Of a DNA stretch of 64,000 nt, positions 44,103 through 56,674 are shown one piece after another. Source of the stretch: Hordeum vulgare subsp. vulgare (lineage: Eukaryota; Streptophyta; Magnoliopsida; Poales; Poaceae); the NCBI RefSeq assembly GCF_904849725.1, contig NC_058520.1, forward strand, positions 400,533,993 through 400,597,992. Reading direction: 5' to 3'. How positions within the stretch are numbered: the first letter of the stretch is position 1; each line of letters starts with the position of its first letter. The notes below the pieces were generated by a model. That model was not told where the DNA came from, did no database searches, and was given only the letters and a program-made list of their open reading frames with translations. The translations under genes and the position numbers were made by a program.

Positions 44103-47100
44103 TATGGGGACCCCGACTTGTAGGTCTAGATCTTCGAATGTACGTGCTGAGTGATCCCAGAGACCAATGCTCACTGAACACACAGAAACTGGATAACAAG
44201 AGTCTTACATCCATACATACCGTCTGATACAAATAATGACCATGATGGTCAAGTCTTACATAGGTAGGGCCATGGAGGCCAACACACCATGCTCAACCAT
44301 TAGCGGAAATATTGGTCAAAAGTGTGAACCCATGCCATCAGCCTTAACCTACAGGCATTCTGACTGGGAAGTGTCCTAGATCGCACGAACGTCGCCAAGG
44401 TACTCTTCACCATCTCATGTTCTCTCTTATCTGGTCAATGAGATAATCAGTGGCAAGCCAATGAGTACTTTGAATGTACTCGCAAGCAACCCATTAAGTG
44501 GAACAAGGCAATAATGAAACATGATATATCACAAGTATACAGCCTTTGCGGAAAGCAAGTTTTTCCGTGAATGCAGCAACATGATCAAATGCTTGTACGG
44601 ATATGCATCATAAGGTAAGCAATGACCTTGTGAACAAGTCACATATATAAATATCAACTCAGGCCTCAACATCCCATGTTCACCCATCATGCCAAGTCAT
44701 CCTACTTGACCAAGTACCATCTTTCTCCATCACACACACCCACTCACACTTGGTTTATGCGGAAACGACTGGACGTAGTCTAAGCGGGATTACCCAACTG
44801 TCCTTGACCATGGACACAGCTATTCGAATAGTTTTACACTCTGTACAGGTTGCGCGTTGTACCCATGAGATCCAGGAAACTTTCGTGTCATCCACGACTC
44901 GCGGTATATAACATACCCGAGGTAAGTACCCGATCATTGCCTTTCCCCTGACGACACTAGACAAAGAGTCCACTCGATTAGTACCCAACCCACATGATCT
45001 ATGTCTTACTAGCACCAACTCTAGATCGTATCATCCATGCGGGGACCAACGGTGTGCCCCGCACATGTAAAAGAAACATAGTCGTCCTACCTGGCACGAC
45101 CCCGACACAAGAGTGACCATATCACTTCTGCCACTAGTAATGCGGGCTCTTTGCTAGCACCGACCAAAGTAATCAACAAAGCCCCGTCCCATAAGGGGTA
45201 TCGTGGTCGCACATGTAAGGTTGGGATGGTCAGCAAATCTTAAATCTAATCCCATTTCTGAAACCACACACACAAAACCTTTCCTGGTACACCACTTCTT
45301 TCTCAAGTGGTCATCCATCTCAACACCATCACCCTCGGGCATTAGTGGCACCCGACGGGGTTTTTGGAAAATCTTTGTGATCACCTCTATGTTACCATCA
45401 CCATGCATATGCTCATCCTATGCGTAGCACTACTATCTACTTGTCAACTTTTCATCAGCGTGACCCTCATAGATGCTAAGGTCATGCTCAAATGCAAGTG
45501 CTCCACATGAGCCATCGGTAACACCATACCGAGGGTTTACCGATTAATCATGATCATATGCATCGGAGTAAAGTAATCAACATGGCATGCATAAAATATT
45601 TTCTCAGACATGGTCAAAGGGCTGCTTGCCTTGCTCAAATAGGTTTCCGGGGTCTTCGAGGTCTTCCGGTCCAACTCCGAGTACTCCGTCTATTTCGCCA
45701 ACCATCATCGGAAACAACCACGGTAAGCCACACAAAAAGCAGAAACAAAAGTGCTCTATAAATAGGAGTTCTGTTTTTATTGGACATATATGGTCATAAG
45801 AAAAATTCCTAAAGCTTGCTCTAAAAGATTTGGATCACTAGAGATTTTGAATCGTGGGAATGGGGGCATCACTGGCCCCACCAAAAGTCTACAGAAAAAA
45901 TTCTGCTAAAAATGAGTGGAGGCACTCATTTAATAGGGCATGAAGTTAGGAACATTTAGGAAGTTGTATCACTGGATTTGGAGTTGGTATGAATTTCCTA
46001 TAGATTTTCTAACATGGAATAAGTAGGAATAGGTGCTATATATTTGATGCTATGGAAATATAGCACATAAAAATGTTCACCAAGGCTAGGAAATTGGGGC
46101 ATGATTTTAGAAACCTTTGAAAATTAGAATCACTCCATTTCGAGTTGATTTGGAGGATGCAAGAATTTACAAAGGTGGAGTTTCAAATACTCAGATTAAT
46201 ATTGGGATATTAGTACTACAGAAAAAAATTATTGGAAAATGTGAAAAGCATACATGTAGATAGATCGTGATTTTAGGAACCAACAGAAACTTGAATGAGT
46301 TCAAATGAATTGTTTATGCATTTTATAGTCTCTGAAGAAATGAGAAAATAGAAATGGTTATAGCAGTCAGCTATCATGCGCACGGCGTCAAATAGAGAGT
46401 GGGTCGGCCCGGCTGTGCGGGCGAGCGGTGACGCGATGGCGTACTATTTGGAGTGCGCCTTCCGCCAGGGAAGGCGGAAATCACGGTGGGGCGCCTCCAC
46501 TTACAACACGTGGCCCGGCTGGATGCGTCAGCAGCGACCGAGTGGTGGGCTCGCCGGCCCACCAGTCAGGTACTTCTTCCCCGCGTGGCCTCCTCGCATG
46601 GCAGCGTCAAGGGAGGCGAGGCCGATGGCCGATCCACCGGCGCTCCATCCCGATGGCTTAGGCCACCTCTGGTGATGGTCCGGCCACCGGTGCGCTCGTG
46701 GCATCGAGCCACTCCACCGTGGCGCCTCTACCTCCGCTGGGGAGCGACAGGACGAGCCGGCAGCTGACCGGGGCGGATGCGGCCGATGGCGGTAGAGGTA
46801 GTACGCCATGGCCTCCCATGGAGGAAGGGAAGCTGCGGGGAGGTTCACAGCGCTCGGGGGCTCCATGGTGCGGTTCAGAGGGGGAGGGGACGCCCAGTGT
46901 GCCCGAATTCGAGATGAGGTTGCCGAAGCTCCTTCGGCCATGGCGGGGGAACGAGGGCATGGGAGAGAGACTGGGGGCACGGGGGCATTAGTGGGACAGT
47001 GAGGGGGCTAAAGGAGCCGAGAGGGGCTCGGGGGAGGCTCTATACGGAGGGGGCGACTGAGGGGAATCTCGGGTCCGCCTCGGGTGCTCGGGGCACGGCG

Positions 47101-49104
47101 ACCACGCCGGCAGAGGCGAATTGGCGTGTACTTGGCATCGGGGAGGGGTGTGTCTGGTCAAAAGGGGAATCCCTGGCGCGCGCTAATGCTCTGCCGAGAC
47201 CAGACACGAGCTGCAGGAAGACGACAAGGCGCAGAGTGTCTTTACTGCACGCCACCAGCATGGTCACCACGACCATTCATGTCCACATTTCTCTTTCGAA
47301 TGGCCAACCTTGTCTCACGCGTGAGGCATGCATGCAGGAGGGATATTAAGGAGTTTGTCCTCGTATGGGGTAATGCAGGTGCATCTCCCTTTCTATTTAA
47401 GTTTGCAACAGCAAAGTGTGGGCTAGCATAAAGTATTTTTAATGGAATGAATTTAAGATGAAACCTTGTCTAGCAGTCTTATGCATGGAAGTACTACAAG
47501 ACTACCAATTTTTAGCTCACAGGTATGAGATTAGCTAGTAATTGTAGCTCAAGGCTACATTTCTGCCAAAAACTAGTTTCAGAAGGGCTGCTTATATTTT
47601 CCACATGAGCATGCCATTTTTTGGTTTGGAATGATGCACTAGTATACGAGAGATGCTCTGTAAAGATGTGGGGCATTGGCATGAGCGGAAGTATAGCAAA
47701 AAGGGGGTAAAATAGGTGTCGTCATGGTAAAAAGAAGAGGTAAAGAGAGGGAGTCACCCTCCAATAATTGACCAGAGGCCATGGCAAGGTTACTCGAGGT
47801 AAAGGGGGACTAGGTAAAGTTGTGGTAAAACTCTGAGATCAAGGGAAATTGTGGAAGGGGCCAAAGTAGCAATTTTGGTAAATGGCCACAAGGAGTTTGA
47901 TGGATGCTAGGGCTAGAAAATGGATCCAGTTGCTATGAAACTTAACAGTATCACAAGATAGGTCAAACTGAGCTTGTACACCAATTTGGGGATTTGATGA
48001 AGAAAGTTTCCAATGTAGACTTAAAGAACCCAAGAAATAGGAAAAATGGTTTTCTGCATATAAAACCATGCAAATCAATTCCCACAAATCCACAACTTGG
48101 TGTGGTGTTATTATTTGAGCATTAGAGATTGCTCAAAAAGTTTGGGAGCTATTGGAGAAACTTTATAACGTAAAGTTTCCCAAAGCTAGAAATCAAGAGA
48201 GAAGGTTTTGAGGGGTTTGGGACAAGTTCATTTATTCTCCTTGATGCACTACTTGGTGTGGATGCATTATTAAAGCATAGAAACATGTCAACAAAATATG
48301 AGCACAATTGGAGACACTTGGTAATGTAGAGTTGCTCAAATTTGGATATGGACAAATAAGGTTTTGCAATATTTAGATGAATCAAATCAACTTCGATTGA
48401 GGTGAAACTTGGCAAGATCATCACATATATATTGTGAGACATGCCAGAATGTTAGTGGGATTTAATGAGAATATTCCATACATAAATATTCCAAAAGATT
48501 GAAATAGGCAAAAAGGGTGTTGAAGGGTTTTGCCCAATGTTTTGAACATGACCATGTGTTTAAACTCTTATATATGGCATATATATGCCTAATGAGTTTC
48601 CCTAAATTTTCTCAAATATTTTGAAAGCAATAAAAATAACTTTCCTTCATAAGGGACCATTTCTGGTCTCAGAAAAAGGTATTTGAATAAAATAGTAAAA
48701 TAACTTTTAAAATAATAATCTTGTGGTTTTGGGAAGTCTTTTTGATAATAGGATTTAAATAAAATATTTGGTGCAAAACAACTTTCTTAATTTGAGGACT
48801 TGTAGTACAAATCCCAACTCACGGGTTTTTGAAAGCTTAAATTAAATAAGAGCTTTTTGATCAAAATAGTACTTATTTGGTAAAAATATTTTCTCGTCCT
48901 ACACACATGGCATGATCATTAGGCAAGGGTTTGGGTCAAGGAGGTGAGTCTAGAGAGTAGGAGGAACATTGTGATTCAAACACAACAAACAAGCAAGCAA
49001 GCAACAATCACATCAAGCATCATAAGCATTCACAAAAAAATTAATTGGTCCTAGTTTTTGAGATAGGTTAATTTAGTCAGGAGAGTCAAACACAGGGTGT
49101 GATA
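44103..49104 (-). repeat. 5.0 kb LTR of element E2 (LARD/Sukkula-like)
   Basis: Begins TATGGGGACCCCGAC beside the tRNA-Met primer site and ends GGGTGTGATA; both ends look like point-mutated TG and CA. The length of 5002 bases fits LARD-type LTRs. Bases about 46370-47340 are GC-rich, with overlapping frames on both strands that I take as base-composition artefacts over the promoter or leader zone. The remainder is AT-rich and noncoding. The right neighbour GGCTG (49105-49109) would be the target duplication; the left end is not in view. Confidence 0.75.
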
Positions 49105-49515
49105 GGCTGGCTCCCCGGTCCGGCTGGAGCATGTCCGTGTGTAGGCTTCTCCTGGCCGACTGCGGGCTGTAGGCTACATCCGGCCAGCTCGAAGCCTATC
49201 CGGCTGGAGTCTGTTTGGCTGGAGCGTGTTTGGCAGCAGGCTGCTCCTAGCCGACTGCGGGCTACAGAATACACACGGCGAGCTGGAAGCCTATCTAGCT
49301 AGAGCCTCTTTGGCTAGATCATGTCCGGTTGGAGCATGACCAGTTGCAGGCTGATCCTTGTCGACTGCGCGCTGCAGGCTACAACCACTTGTCTAGAAGG
49401 CTATCCAGCTGGAGCCTTGCCGGCTGTAGGCTGCTCCTGGCCGACTGTGGGCTACTGGCCACACCCGACCGGCTGGGGCCTGTCCAACTAGAGCCTGGCC
49501 GGCTGCAGCCCTGCA
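49105..49515. repeat. Degenerate GC-rich repeats of about 80-110 bases
   Basis: The phrase CTCCTGGCCGACTGCGGGCT recurs with changes near 49149, 49244, 49352 and 49434, interleaved with GGCTGGAGC(A/C)TGT phrases. It looks like the U3 part of an LTR interrupted by E2. Confidence 0.65.
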
Positions 49516-50286
49516 AAGTCAACCACAACGTGAAGACACTATATCCTAGTTCTCAAGCTACCTACAGCTTGAGATGTAAGCTACCCACTGTATCTTACAT
49601 CTCAAGCCACCCACCAACTCATGCCTATATAAAAGGGCACCATGCCCACTCACTCAGGGACATGCTCACTCACGGGCTCACTCTCTCATATTCGCACACA
49701 CATAAGGCAAGGGGAGAGCCCTCACAACTCCCTCTTTCTTCACAAATACAGCTCCAGGAGCAACTCTGTACTGCAACCAGATATACTGCAAAAATATCAT
49801 CAGACATGCAGGATTAGGGGTGTTACCTCCACGCAAGGGCCCCAAACCTAGGTAAACCACTGTGTGCTACTACCCTATCCCGTCCCGGATCTTCCTTAGC
49901 AACTTTGCTCTCAACTCGATTAGCCACCCCTCGCATCTATTGTGAGAAAACAACGACATACACGCTTTGTAAATATGAACTGTTTGTGACGCAAGGCACA
50001 TCGTACATGATGCACCATAGAATAGCACGTGCAATGGTAATGCGATCTCGCATGAGTAGCAAAGATGGGATGTATGGAAAATATGACATATCTCAAACGG
50101 TTGACCGATGACTCCCGTTTGTGATAGATGCAGACATCCAATACGCTTAGTTTTGCCAAACGTTTGCGCACATTAGTCACTATCAGCGATCATTTTTTTG
50201 TCTCATGTGGGATAGACCCCCTTATCACCCACACAGGCAAGGCAACTATTTAAAACTAAGCGGTTAAAAACTGTTTATATAGAACG
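49516..50286 (+). other. LTR-like promoter segment and unassigned flank
   Basis: A TATA box TATATAAAA at 49626-49634 is followed by CA-rich leader DNA, a pattern of a plus-oriented LTR. The phrase AGGGGTGTTACC and GGCCCCAAACCTAGGTAAA at 49815-49858 resembles R/U5 parts of Triticeae LTRs. From about 49950 to 50286 I see nothing assignable. No coding region. Confidence 0.4.
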
Positions 50287-53119
50287 TCGTTGCACCCGTG
50301 TTGGTTGGCTGCTCCGTGACGGCTTTCATGATATGGTCAAGAAGGTGCGGGAGAAACTTGTCACCAGGATTATTGCAATACATAAATGGAATAATAAAAT
50401 ACGTGCAATACATAAATTCCATGGTGGTTGGGCTTGGGATACTGTAGGTATTCTCAAAAAAGAAAAGATTTAGCTCAGTCTATTATTGATTATTTAGAAG
50501 CCTTGGCATAGGTGTGGCCGCTATCTCAACATGAAATTAAAATAAAGATTCAATCACATGCACGGATAGCTAGAGTTCCGAGGGAAGAAGAGCTCAAATG
50601 GTACCACTATTCCAACTCTCAATTTATTCTAAAAGGGGATTCGAATACTAGATACTTCCATGGTGTAGCCAATGTTACACATGAGAATAAACTTATTCAT
50701 TTTCTTAGTCATGAGGAGGGTATGATTTATGGTCATGAGCAACTTAAATCTTACATCACTAATTACTATAAAAATCTATTTTGTGCTCCACAAGAGGGTA
50801 ACTTCTCGATGGATGAGACCCAAACATATGATATTCCCTAGGTTTCTCTTGAGGAAAATAACCTTCTAACGGCTCCTTACTCTGAAGAGAAGGTAAAAAG
50901 GTGATTTTCCTAATGGAACACAACAAGGCCCCGACTTCGGACGGTCTTCCAGCTAAGTTCCATCAGAACTTCCGGGAGGTTATCAAACGAGACCTTCTAG
51001 ACTTTTCTGGCCACCTTCATGATGGACAACTAGATTTTTTTTGTATAAACTTTGGTGAGATAATTTTATTACTAAGGTTATTGATTATGTACAAATACAA
51101 CAATATAGACCTATGTGCCTCCTTAATGTTAGTTTTAAAATTTTCAGGAAAGTTGCGATGATTAGGCTAAACTTGATGGTTGGCCATGTGGTCTATCCCT
51201 CCCTAACTGCATTCATGCATGGTAGAAACATCCTAGATGGTGTTGTAATGTTTCATCAAACAGTACACAAACTACATCAGAAAAAGTTGAATGGGATAAT
51301 TCTCAAATTTGACTTTGAAAAGGTGTATGATAAATTCAAGTGGTCTTTTCTCAAACAGACTCTCGAAATGAAAGACTTCTCTTCAGAGTGGCATGCTTTG
51401 ATCCATAGTTTCACTTTTGGAGGGAGTGTGGGAATTAAAGTCAATGATGACATTGGCCACTATTTCCAAGCGACGAAACAATTGAGACAAGGTGACCCAT
51501 TATCGCCCATGCTATTTAATATAGTGGATGATATGTTAGCTGTCATGATTGAGAGTGCAGAGGTTGATGGGCAAATTGATGGGGTAACTAATCACCTGGA
51601 AGATGTTGGTCTTTCTATCCTTCAATATGCGGAAAATATGATTCTATTTGTGGATCATGACCTTGATAAAAAGAGATATTGAAATTCATTTTGTTAGCCT
51701 TCAAGCATCTAACGGGTCTTAAGATAAACTTCCATAAGAGTGACTTTATTTTGGTGAGGCCCAAGTCGAGGCTCACATGTATGCTGATATGTTTGGCCGT
51801 GGGCTAGGTCAGTATCCGATCACCTACTTGGGGATATTGATTCACTATTAGCGTCTCACTAATGCTGAATCGAAACACGTCGAGCAGAGACTACAAAAAG
51901 GTTAAGTAGTTGGAAAGGTAAACTGCCATCTCTCGGTGGAAGATTGGTCCTCATAAACTAAGTGCTAAGTAATATGGTACTCTATATGATTTCCTTCATC
52001 CAATTGCCCAAAGGAGTATTACAAAGATTGGATTATTTCCGATCGAAATTATTTTGGCAAAGAGATAATGAAAAGAAAAAATATCGATAGAATGTGGTTT
52101 ACTGTCCCAAAGACCAACGGTGTTTGAGTATTCATGACCTTGAGGTTAAAAATAGGGCCCTACTTGGCAAATGGTTGTTTAAGCTACTTACGGAAGATGG
52201 TTTATGGAAAACCCTCCTAAGAAGCAAATATGTAGGCTCGAAGGCAGTGTCCCAAGTATATTGGAAGCCTGGGGAATCACACTTTTGTGCGGGTCTAATG
52301 GCTATGAAGAAACATTTCTTCCGCTATGGATCCTTTCCCATTAAAGATAGATCATGGATTAGGTTTTGGGAGGATAACTGGCTAGGCGATGCCACACTCC
52401 AGGAGCAATATCCTGCCCTATAGAATATTGTGCATCACAAAAGTGATACTATCGCCACAGTTATGAAATCCTTTACGCAAAATGTGATGTTTAGGAGAGA
52501 TTTAATTGGTCGACTTGAATCGTCGAACACTTTGGTACAATGCGTGTCCACTGTACAATTGTCGCAAGGGATAGATGCATTGCATCGGAACCTACACATG
52601 CTAATCTTGTAAGATGTGCCAGTGGATAATAGTAAAATGATTTGGAAGATGAAGATACCACTCAAGAATGAAATATTTGTGTGATATCTTCGTCGAGGGG
52701 TTATTCTTACCAAAGGCAGCCATGTTAAGAGGAATTGGCATGGAAGTGCGCAATGTGTTTTTTGTCACCATGGTGAGACCATAAAACATGTGTTCTTCCA
52801 ATGCAAATTGGTTTGTTCTATATGGCCAGTTATCCAAGTAGCTTCTTGCTTGTATCCTCCATTTAGTGTTGCTAATATTTTTGGCAACTCGTTACATCGG
52901 ATCAGTAACAAGTTTAGAATTCTTCTCCGGATGGGAGCGCTTGCGTGATTTGGTAACTTTGGCTATATAGGGATGATAAGGTTTTTAATGATAAATTTCT
53001 TCCCTGCTGGAGGTTATCTATAGATGCATCGATACATTTCATTTATGTTCATCTCTACAGCGTGTGGAGAATCGAGACCTGTTTATGAAGGTATGTACAC
53101 GCTCAGAGGCTACGGCGAA
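50287..53119 (+). pseudogene. 5'-truncated LINE reverse transcriptase remnant
   Basis: A non-LTR retrotransposon ORF2 in several frames: pre-RT linker (50512-50841: REEELKWYHYS, LKGDSNTRYFHGVAN), RT start with NKAPTSDGLPAKFHQNF (about 50920), then 51113-51682 with LKFDFEKVYDKFKW, LRQGDPLSPMLFNIV and the catalytic box as YAEN (51626-51637) in place of YADD. After a broken part follows 52094-52423 (LEVKNRALLGKWLFKLL, RFWEDNWLGD) and a zinc-binding RT tail near 52620-52950 (CVFCHHGETIKHVFFQC). The endonuclease domain is missing, as usual for 5'-truncated LINE copies. Many stops and shifts; both catalytic Asp of the box are lost. Confidence 0.85.
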
Positions 53120-53129
53120 GGATCCTTTT

Positions 53130-53279
53130 TTTAAAGAAAACTATAAGGGAAACCCCCCATAGCAAGTCTTTTTTGTAATAATAAGAACCTAAATTCGCGC
53201 CCGTGGGGACTTTAACCTAGGTGGTCGGGTTGTACATCCACTCCACTACCGAAGTGAGCTAGGCTCACTTCCTTGTGAG
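53130..53279 (-). mobile_element. Au-type SINE
   Basis: On minus: a box A-like TAGCTCACTTCGGTAGTGG (complement of 53243-53261) and a box B-like GGTTAAAGTCC (complement of 53207-53217), about 25 bases apart, then GCGAATTTAGGTTCTTATTATTAC and a short tail. This is the tRNA-derived layout of the grass Au SINE. Flanks GGATCCTTTT (53120-53129) and GGATACTTTT (53280-53289) match at nine of ten bases, a likely target duplication. Internal polymerase III promoter expected; transcription unknown. Confidence 0.75.
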
Positions 53280-53289
53280 GGATACTTTT

Positions 53290-53435
53290 ACCCGACATGA
53301 ATGACAACATCACCTTTGGATTGGCCCTCCTGCGTCTTAGGCGTTATACATTGTCATATGGATTACTTGTATTTCGTATTTTTAGATTTGAAGGGGGTGT
53401 ATAGTTCTAGTCGGTATTTCATCTTAGGCGTTAAT
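53290..53435. other. Unassigned stretch, possibly the LINE 3' tail
   Basis: About 150 bases between SINE and inverted-repeat element; may be the end of the LINE. No feature seen. Confidence 0.3.
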
Positions 53436-54112
53436 TTCCAAATTAATTTGAGGGAGAGACCAACTACATGAATGCAAATCAAGAGTAATCCAGGATTTTA
53501 TCTTCTAGCCCTTGCCGCCATCAAGGCTAGAGGCACCGCACACCACCACCTACAACAGACATGAATGCAAATAGAAGTTTGTCGTGGTACCTTCAAATCC
53601 TTCCTATTATCATCATCTTGAACACCGACCGCCGATGGCTCCACCTCGACCACTTTTCCCCTCCCGACCCACCTAGCATCAGGAACCCCCTCTCCCGCCT
53701 CTAGCATACCAACAGAGAGTGGTGCAGGTGGGCAACAACAAATGATGCGACCTAATGTGGAAAAACCCTAACACTAGACTCATCTGATATTTCATCAGAT
53801 ATGAGACCTTATGGAAGAAAAGTGAAGCTAGTTCACCATTGAGGGAGTACTTTAGCCGGTGGTGTATATCCTTGCGAAGGACGATGATGTGGGGGAGGAC
53901 GGCAACACTATTTTGCACAAAGAAACTATGATGATAATAGGAAGGATTTTAAGGTGCCACGGCAATTTTTTTTGTATTAGTATGTGTTGTAGGTGGTGGT
54001 GTGCGGTGCCTCTACCCTTGATGACGGCAAGGGCTAGGCTACAACATAAAATCCCGGATCACTCTTGATTTGCATTCATGTAGTTGGTCTCTTCCTCAAA
54101 TATTTTGGAAAC
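53436..54112. mobile_element. Inverted-repeat (foldback or Mutator-MITE-like) element
   Basis: Arm 53436-53616 is repeated in inverted orientation at 53930-54112 with high similarity, for example GAGACCAACTACATGAATGC against its complement at the far end and GCACCGCACACCACCACC in both. The 313-base centre is unrelated. No transposase frame. I could not find a matching target duplication, so the outer limits may be off by a few bases. Confidence 0.75.
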
Positions 54113-54118
54113 TACTCG

Positions 54119-54386
54119 CCCATTTTTTCTTGTCACATATTGGATTCATATTTTTGTTGCATTCAGGTTTACTATTTATTCCAATAGTATGCTAAATTTG
54201 GGTTCTCTTCCATTGTAAATTTGTTCTGATTAAGCTTACGATTCTACCTTCATTTTGCATTTTCATTTGATCTCAAGTTCATCTTGATTTTCTTTTCATC
54301 CAATCTATTCTTTGTATCCCAAATATGCGTCTTTTTACTTTACTACAACTAGATTTAGAAAAATAGGCATAACCCTTTTCAGAAAC
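54119..54386. other. Unassigned AT-rich DNA
   Basis: No coding, RNA or repeat signal seen between the inverted-repeat element and the solo LTR. Its first target-duplication copy (AAATG) is at 54387-54391. Confidence 0.4.
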
Positions 54387-54475
54387 AAATGTGTTGGAGC
54401 ATATATCTCCATATGTGGTTTTGGTACTTGATGATAATTCCTATGGACTAATGGTTGCCTTAAGTTACATTTATA

Positions 54476-54883
54476 GGATTTGTCCATAGGCACTTCTTGA
54501 AGTCCATCTGTTGGGTTCAAGGAGTTTATATGATGACCAAGATGGTATTCAAGGTATTATCCAAAGAATGGTCATAGAGACACATGGTTGATCAAGATCT
54601 CAGACAAAGAGTAAATCAAGATGATCAACACACAAAGCATACAAGATGTACCGAGAGGGATCAAGTGATCCCATGGTATGGATTTGTCCATAGGCACTTC
54701 TTGAAGTCCATCTGTTGGGTTCAAGGAGTTTATATGATGACCAAGATGGTATTCAAGGTATTATCCAAAGAATGGTCATAGAGACACATGGTTGATCAAG
54801 ATCTCAGACAAAGGGTAAATCAAGATGATCAACACACAAAGCGTACAAGATGTACCGAGAGGGATCAAGTGATCCCATGGTAT
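54476..54883. repeat. 204-base tandem duplication inside solo LTR copy 2
   Basis: GGATTTGTCCATAGGCACTT begins at 54476 and again at 54680. The two units are nearly identical, and the sister LTR has only one. The junction lies at a TATGG shared by both ends of the unit. Confidence 0.9.
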
Positions 54884-55714
54884 GGTAAGCATTGTCTATT
54901 ACGTGTTTGTGTACTAACCCATGGTCTTCGTGAGAGTTCTATGTGGGGGTTAGGTGTGTTTACATGGGCTTGCGTCAAAGGGAAGATCTCATACAACCCA
55001 TGGAGTATGACGTCAAGTTGTGATCGTCATCAAGATTGCGATGTGCAAGTTCAAGTGGATCAGCAAGAAGATAGCATGCTTGAAGCTTGCCGTCCATTGT
55101 GGTGGCAATGGACTTGTGAAGATATGCTGAAGAGTGGCTCACCCATAGTGAGTATGGGGGAGCAATCAACTAGTCTTCATCAAGCCAACACAATCAAGAA
55201 AGGTGGTCCATCTTGAGGAAGCCAAGATCATCATCATCTAGCTCAAGAGGACGAGGTGCAAGGTATAGGTTTGCCCTTGATAGGTTTTCTGGTTAGGATA
55301 GATTGCTGTTCTATCAAGGGGGGCTCTCAAGTGAGTATCTTGATCGTATCGTTCGTTGAGAGCTCAAACCATTTGCATCCTTGCATCATACTTCTTGGTT
55401 CTTTTTTGGTGTTTCTCTTTGTGAGTTTTAGAGCTTATGGTCATCTTCGTGACAAGCTCGAGTTCATCGAAAACGGAGTCCATATGCATCTACTATGATG
55501 TTTTCGATGTTGGAGTTTTTGCCGGTTCTTCATTCATAGAGATCTCACATCTCTATATCTTTGGCATATTCATAACCGCATGGTCTTAAGATCTCACATC
55601 TCTATATCTCTATATCTTTCGCTGTTTGGATAGCCCTTGTCGTCCTGAATCCAACAAGCTTGGGTTTGCTCGATTCAGAGCTCGTTTGCAAAAGTTATGG
55701 CTGTTTCAGTGGCG

Positions 55715-55970
55715 AGCGGTAGTACCGCTGGACCTAGCGGAAGTACCGCTGGACCTAGCGGTAGTACCGCTGGCTCGCGGTAGTACCGCCCCTGGTCAGC
55801 GGTAGTACCGCTCCAGGAGCTTAGTACCGCCTGCCTAGCGGTTGTTCGTGGACGGACCTTTTTGCGAAGACTTTCTTGGCGGTGGTAGTCCCTTTGCACT
55901 ACCAGGGGTCCAGCGGTAGTACCGCTGGAGTGCCAGCGGTAGTACCGCTGCAGCCAGCGGTAGTACCGCT
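55715..55970. repeat. Palindrome array of solo LTR copy 2
   Basis: About seven intact GCGGTAGTACCGC palindromes plus decayed ones, fewer than the eleven in copy 1, in the same place upstream of the TATA box. Confidence 0.85.
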
Positions 55971-56026
55971 AGCTGGGCTGGAGCTCGGGCAGAAAGTGGG
56001 GGTAACGGTCTGATTCCTTCCCCCAC

Positions 56027-56034
56027 TATATAAA
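56027..56034 (+). promoter_or_regulatory. TATA box of solo LTR copy 2
   Basis: TATATAAA in the same context (CCCCCAC before, GGGGG after) as copy 1 at 7789-7796. Confidence 0.7.
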
Positions 56035-56571
56035 GGGGGTCTTCTTCCCCCTTGGCCTCATCCATCCGTTGAGCTCTTGTTCTACCTCCATTGTTGACAT
56101 TCTTAGAGCTTGATTACTCTCAATCCCTCCAATGATTCTTGCTTGTTCTTGAGGGAAAAGAGATAGGAGATCTAGATCCACATCTCCACCAATCACTTTC
56201 TCCTCTATGTGAGGGGAACCCCTTGGATCTTGATCTTGGAGTTCTTTGTGAGCTCCTTGTTCTTCCTCTCATATTTCTCCATAGCTTTTGTTGTTGTGGA
56301 GGGATTTGAGTGTGAGGGACTTGACCACTTCGTGTGTTCTTGCCCATTGCATTAGTTGCATCGGTTTGAGTTCTCCACGGTGATACGTGGAAGTGAGAAG
56401 TTGAGAAGCTTACTACCTTTGGTACTTAGTACCCTTGATATTGTTCTTCGTGGATGCTTTGGCGTCCTAGAAGCTTGGTGGTGTCTCGGAGCTCAATCAT
56501 TGTGGTGTGAAGCTCCGGGAAGCGTCGGGGTCTCCAATTAGGTTGTGGAGATTGCCCCGAGCAATTTGTAC

Positions 56572-56674
56572 GGGTACCGGTAACCGCCCCCAAGGGTTGC
56601 CACGTGTACGGGTTCGGTGACCGCCCCCAAGGGTTGCCATTTGTACGGGTTCGGTGACCGCCCTCAAGGGTCCC
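56572..56674. repeat. 37-base tandem repeat, three copies, in solo LTR copy 2
   Basis: The cores begin at 56578, 56615 and 56652, the same 37-base period as in copy 1. Confidence 0.8.

Noticed and set aside
46376..47431. Many overlapping GC-rich frames on both strands
   Set aside because: All six frames are open because of high GC content; no conserved domain. It lies inside the E2 LTR.
53498..54068. Small frames in the inverted-repeat element
   Set aside because: They are mirrored in the arms and carry no known motif; not a transposase.
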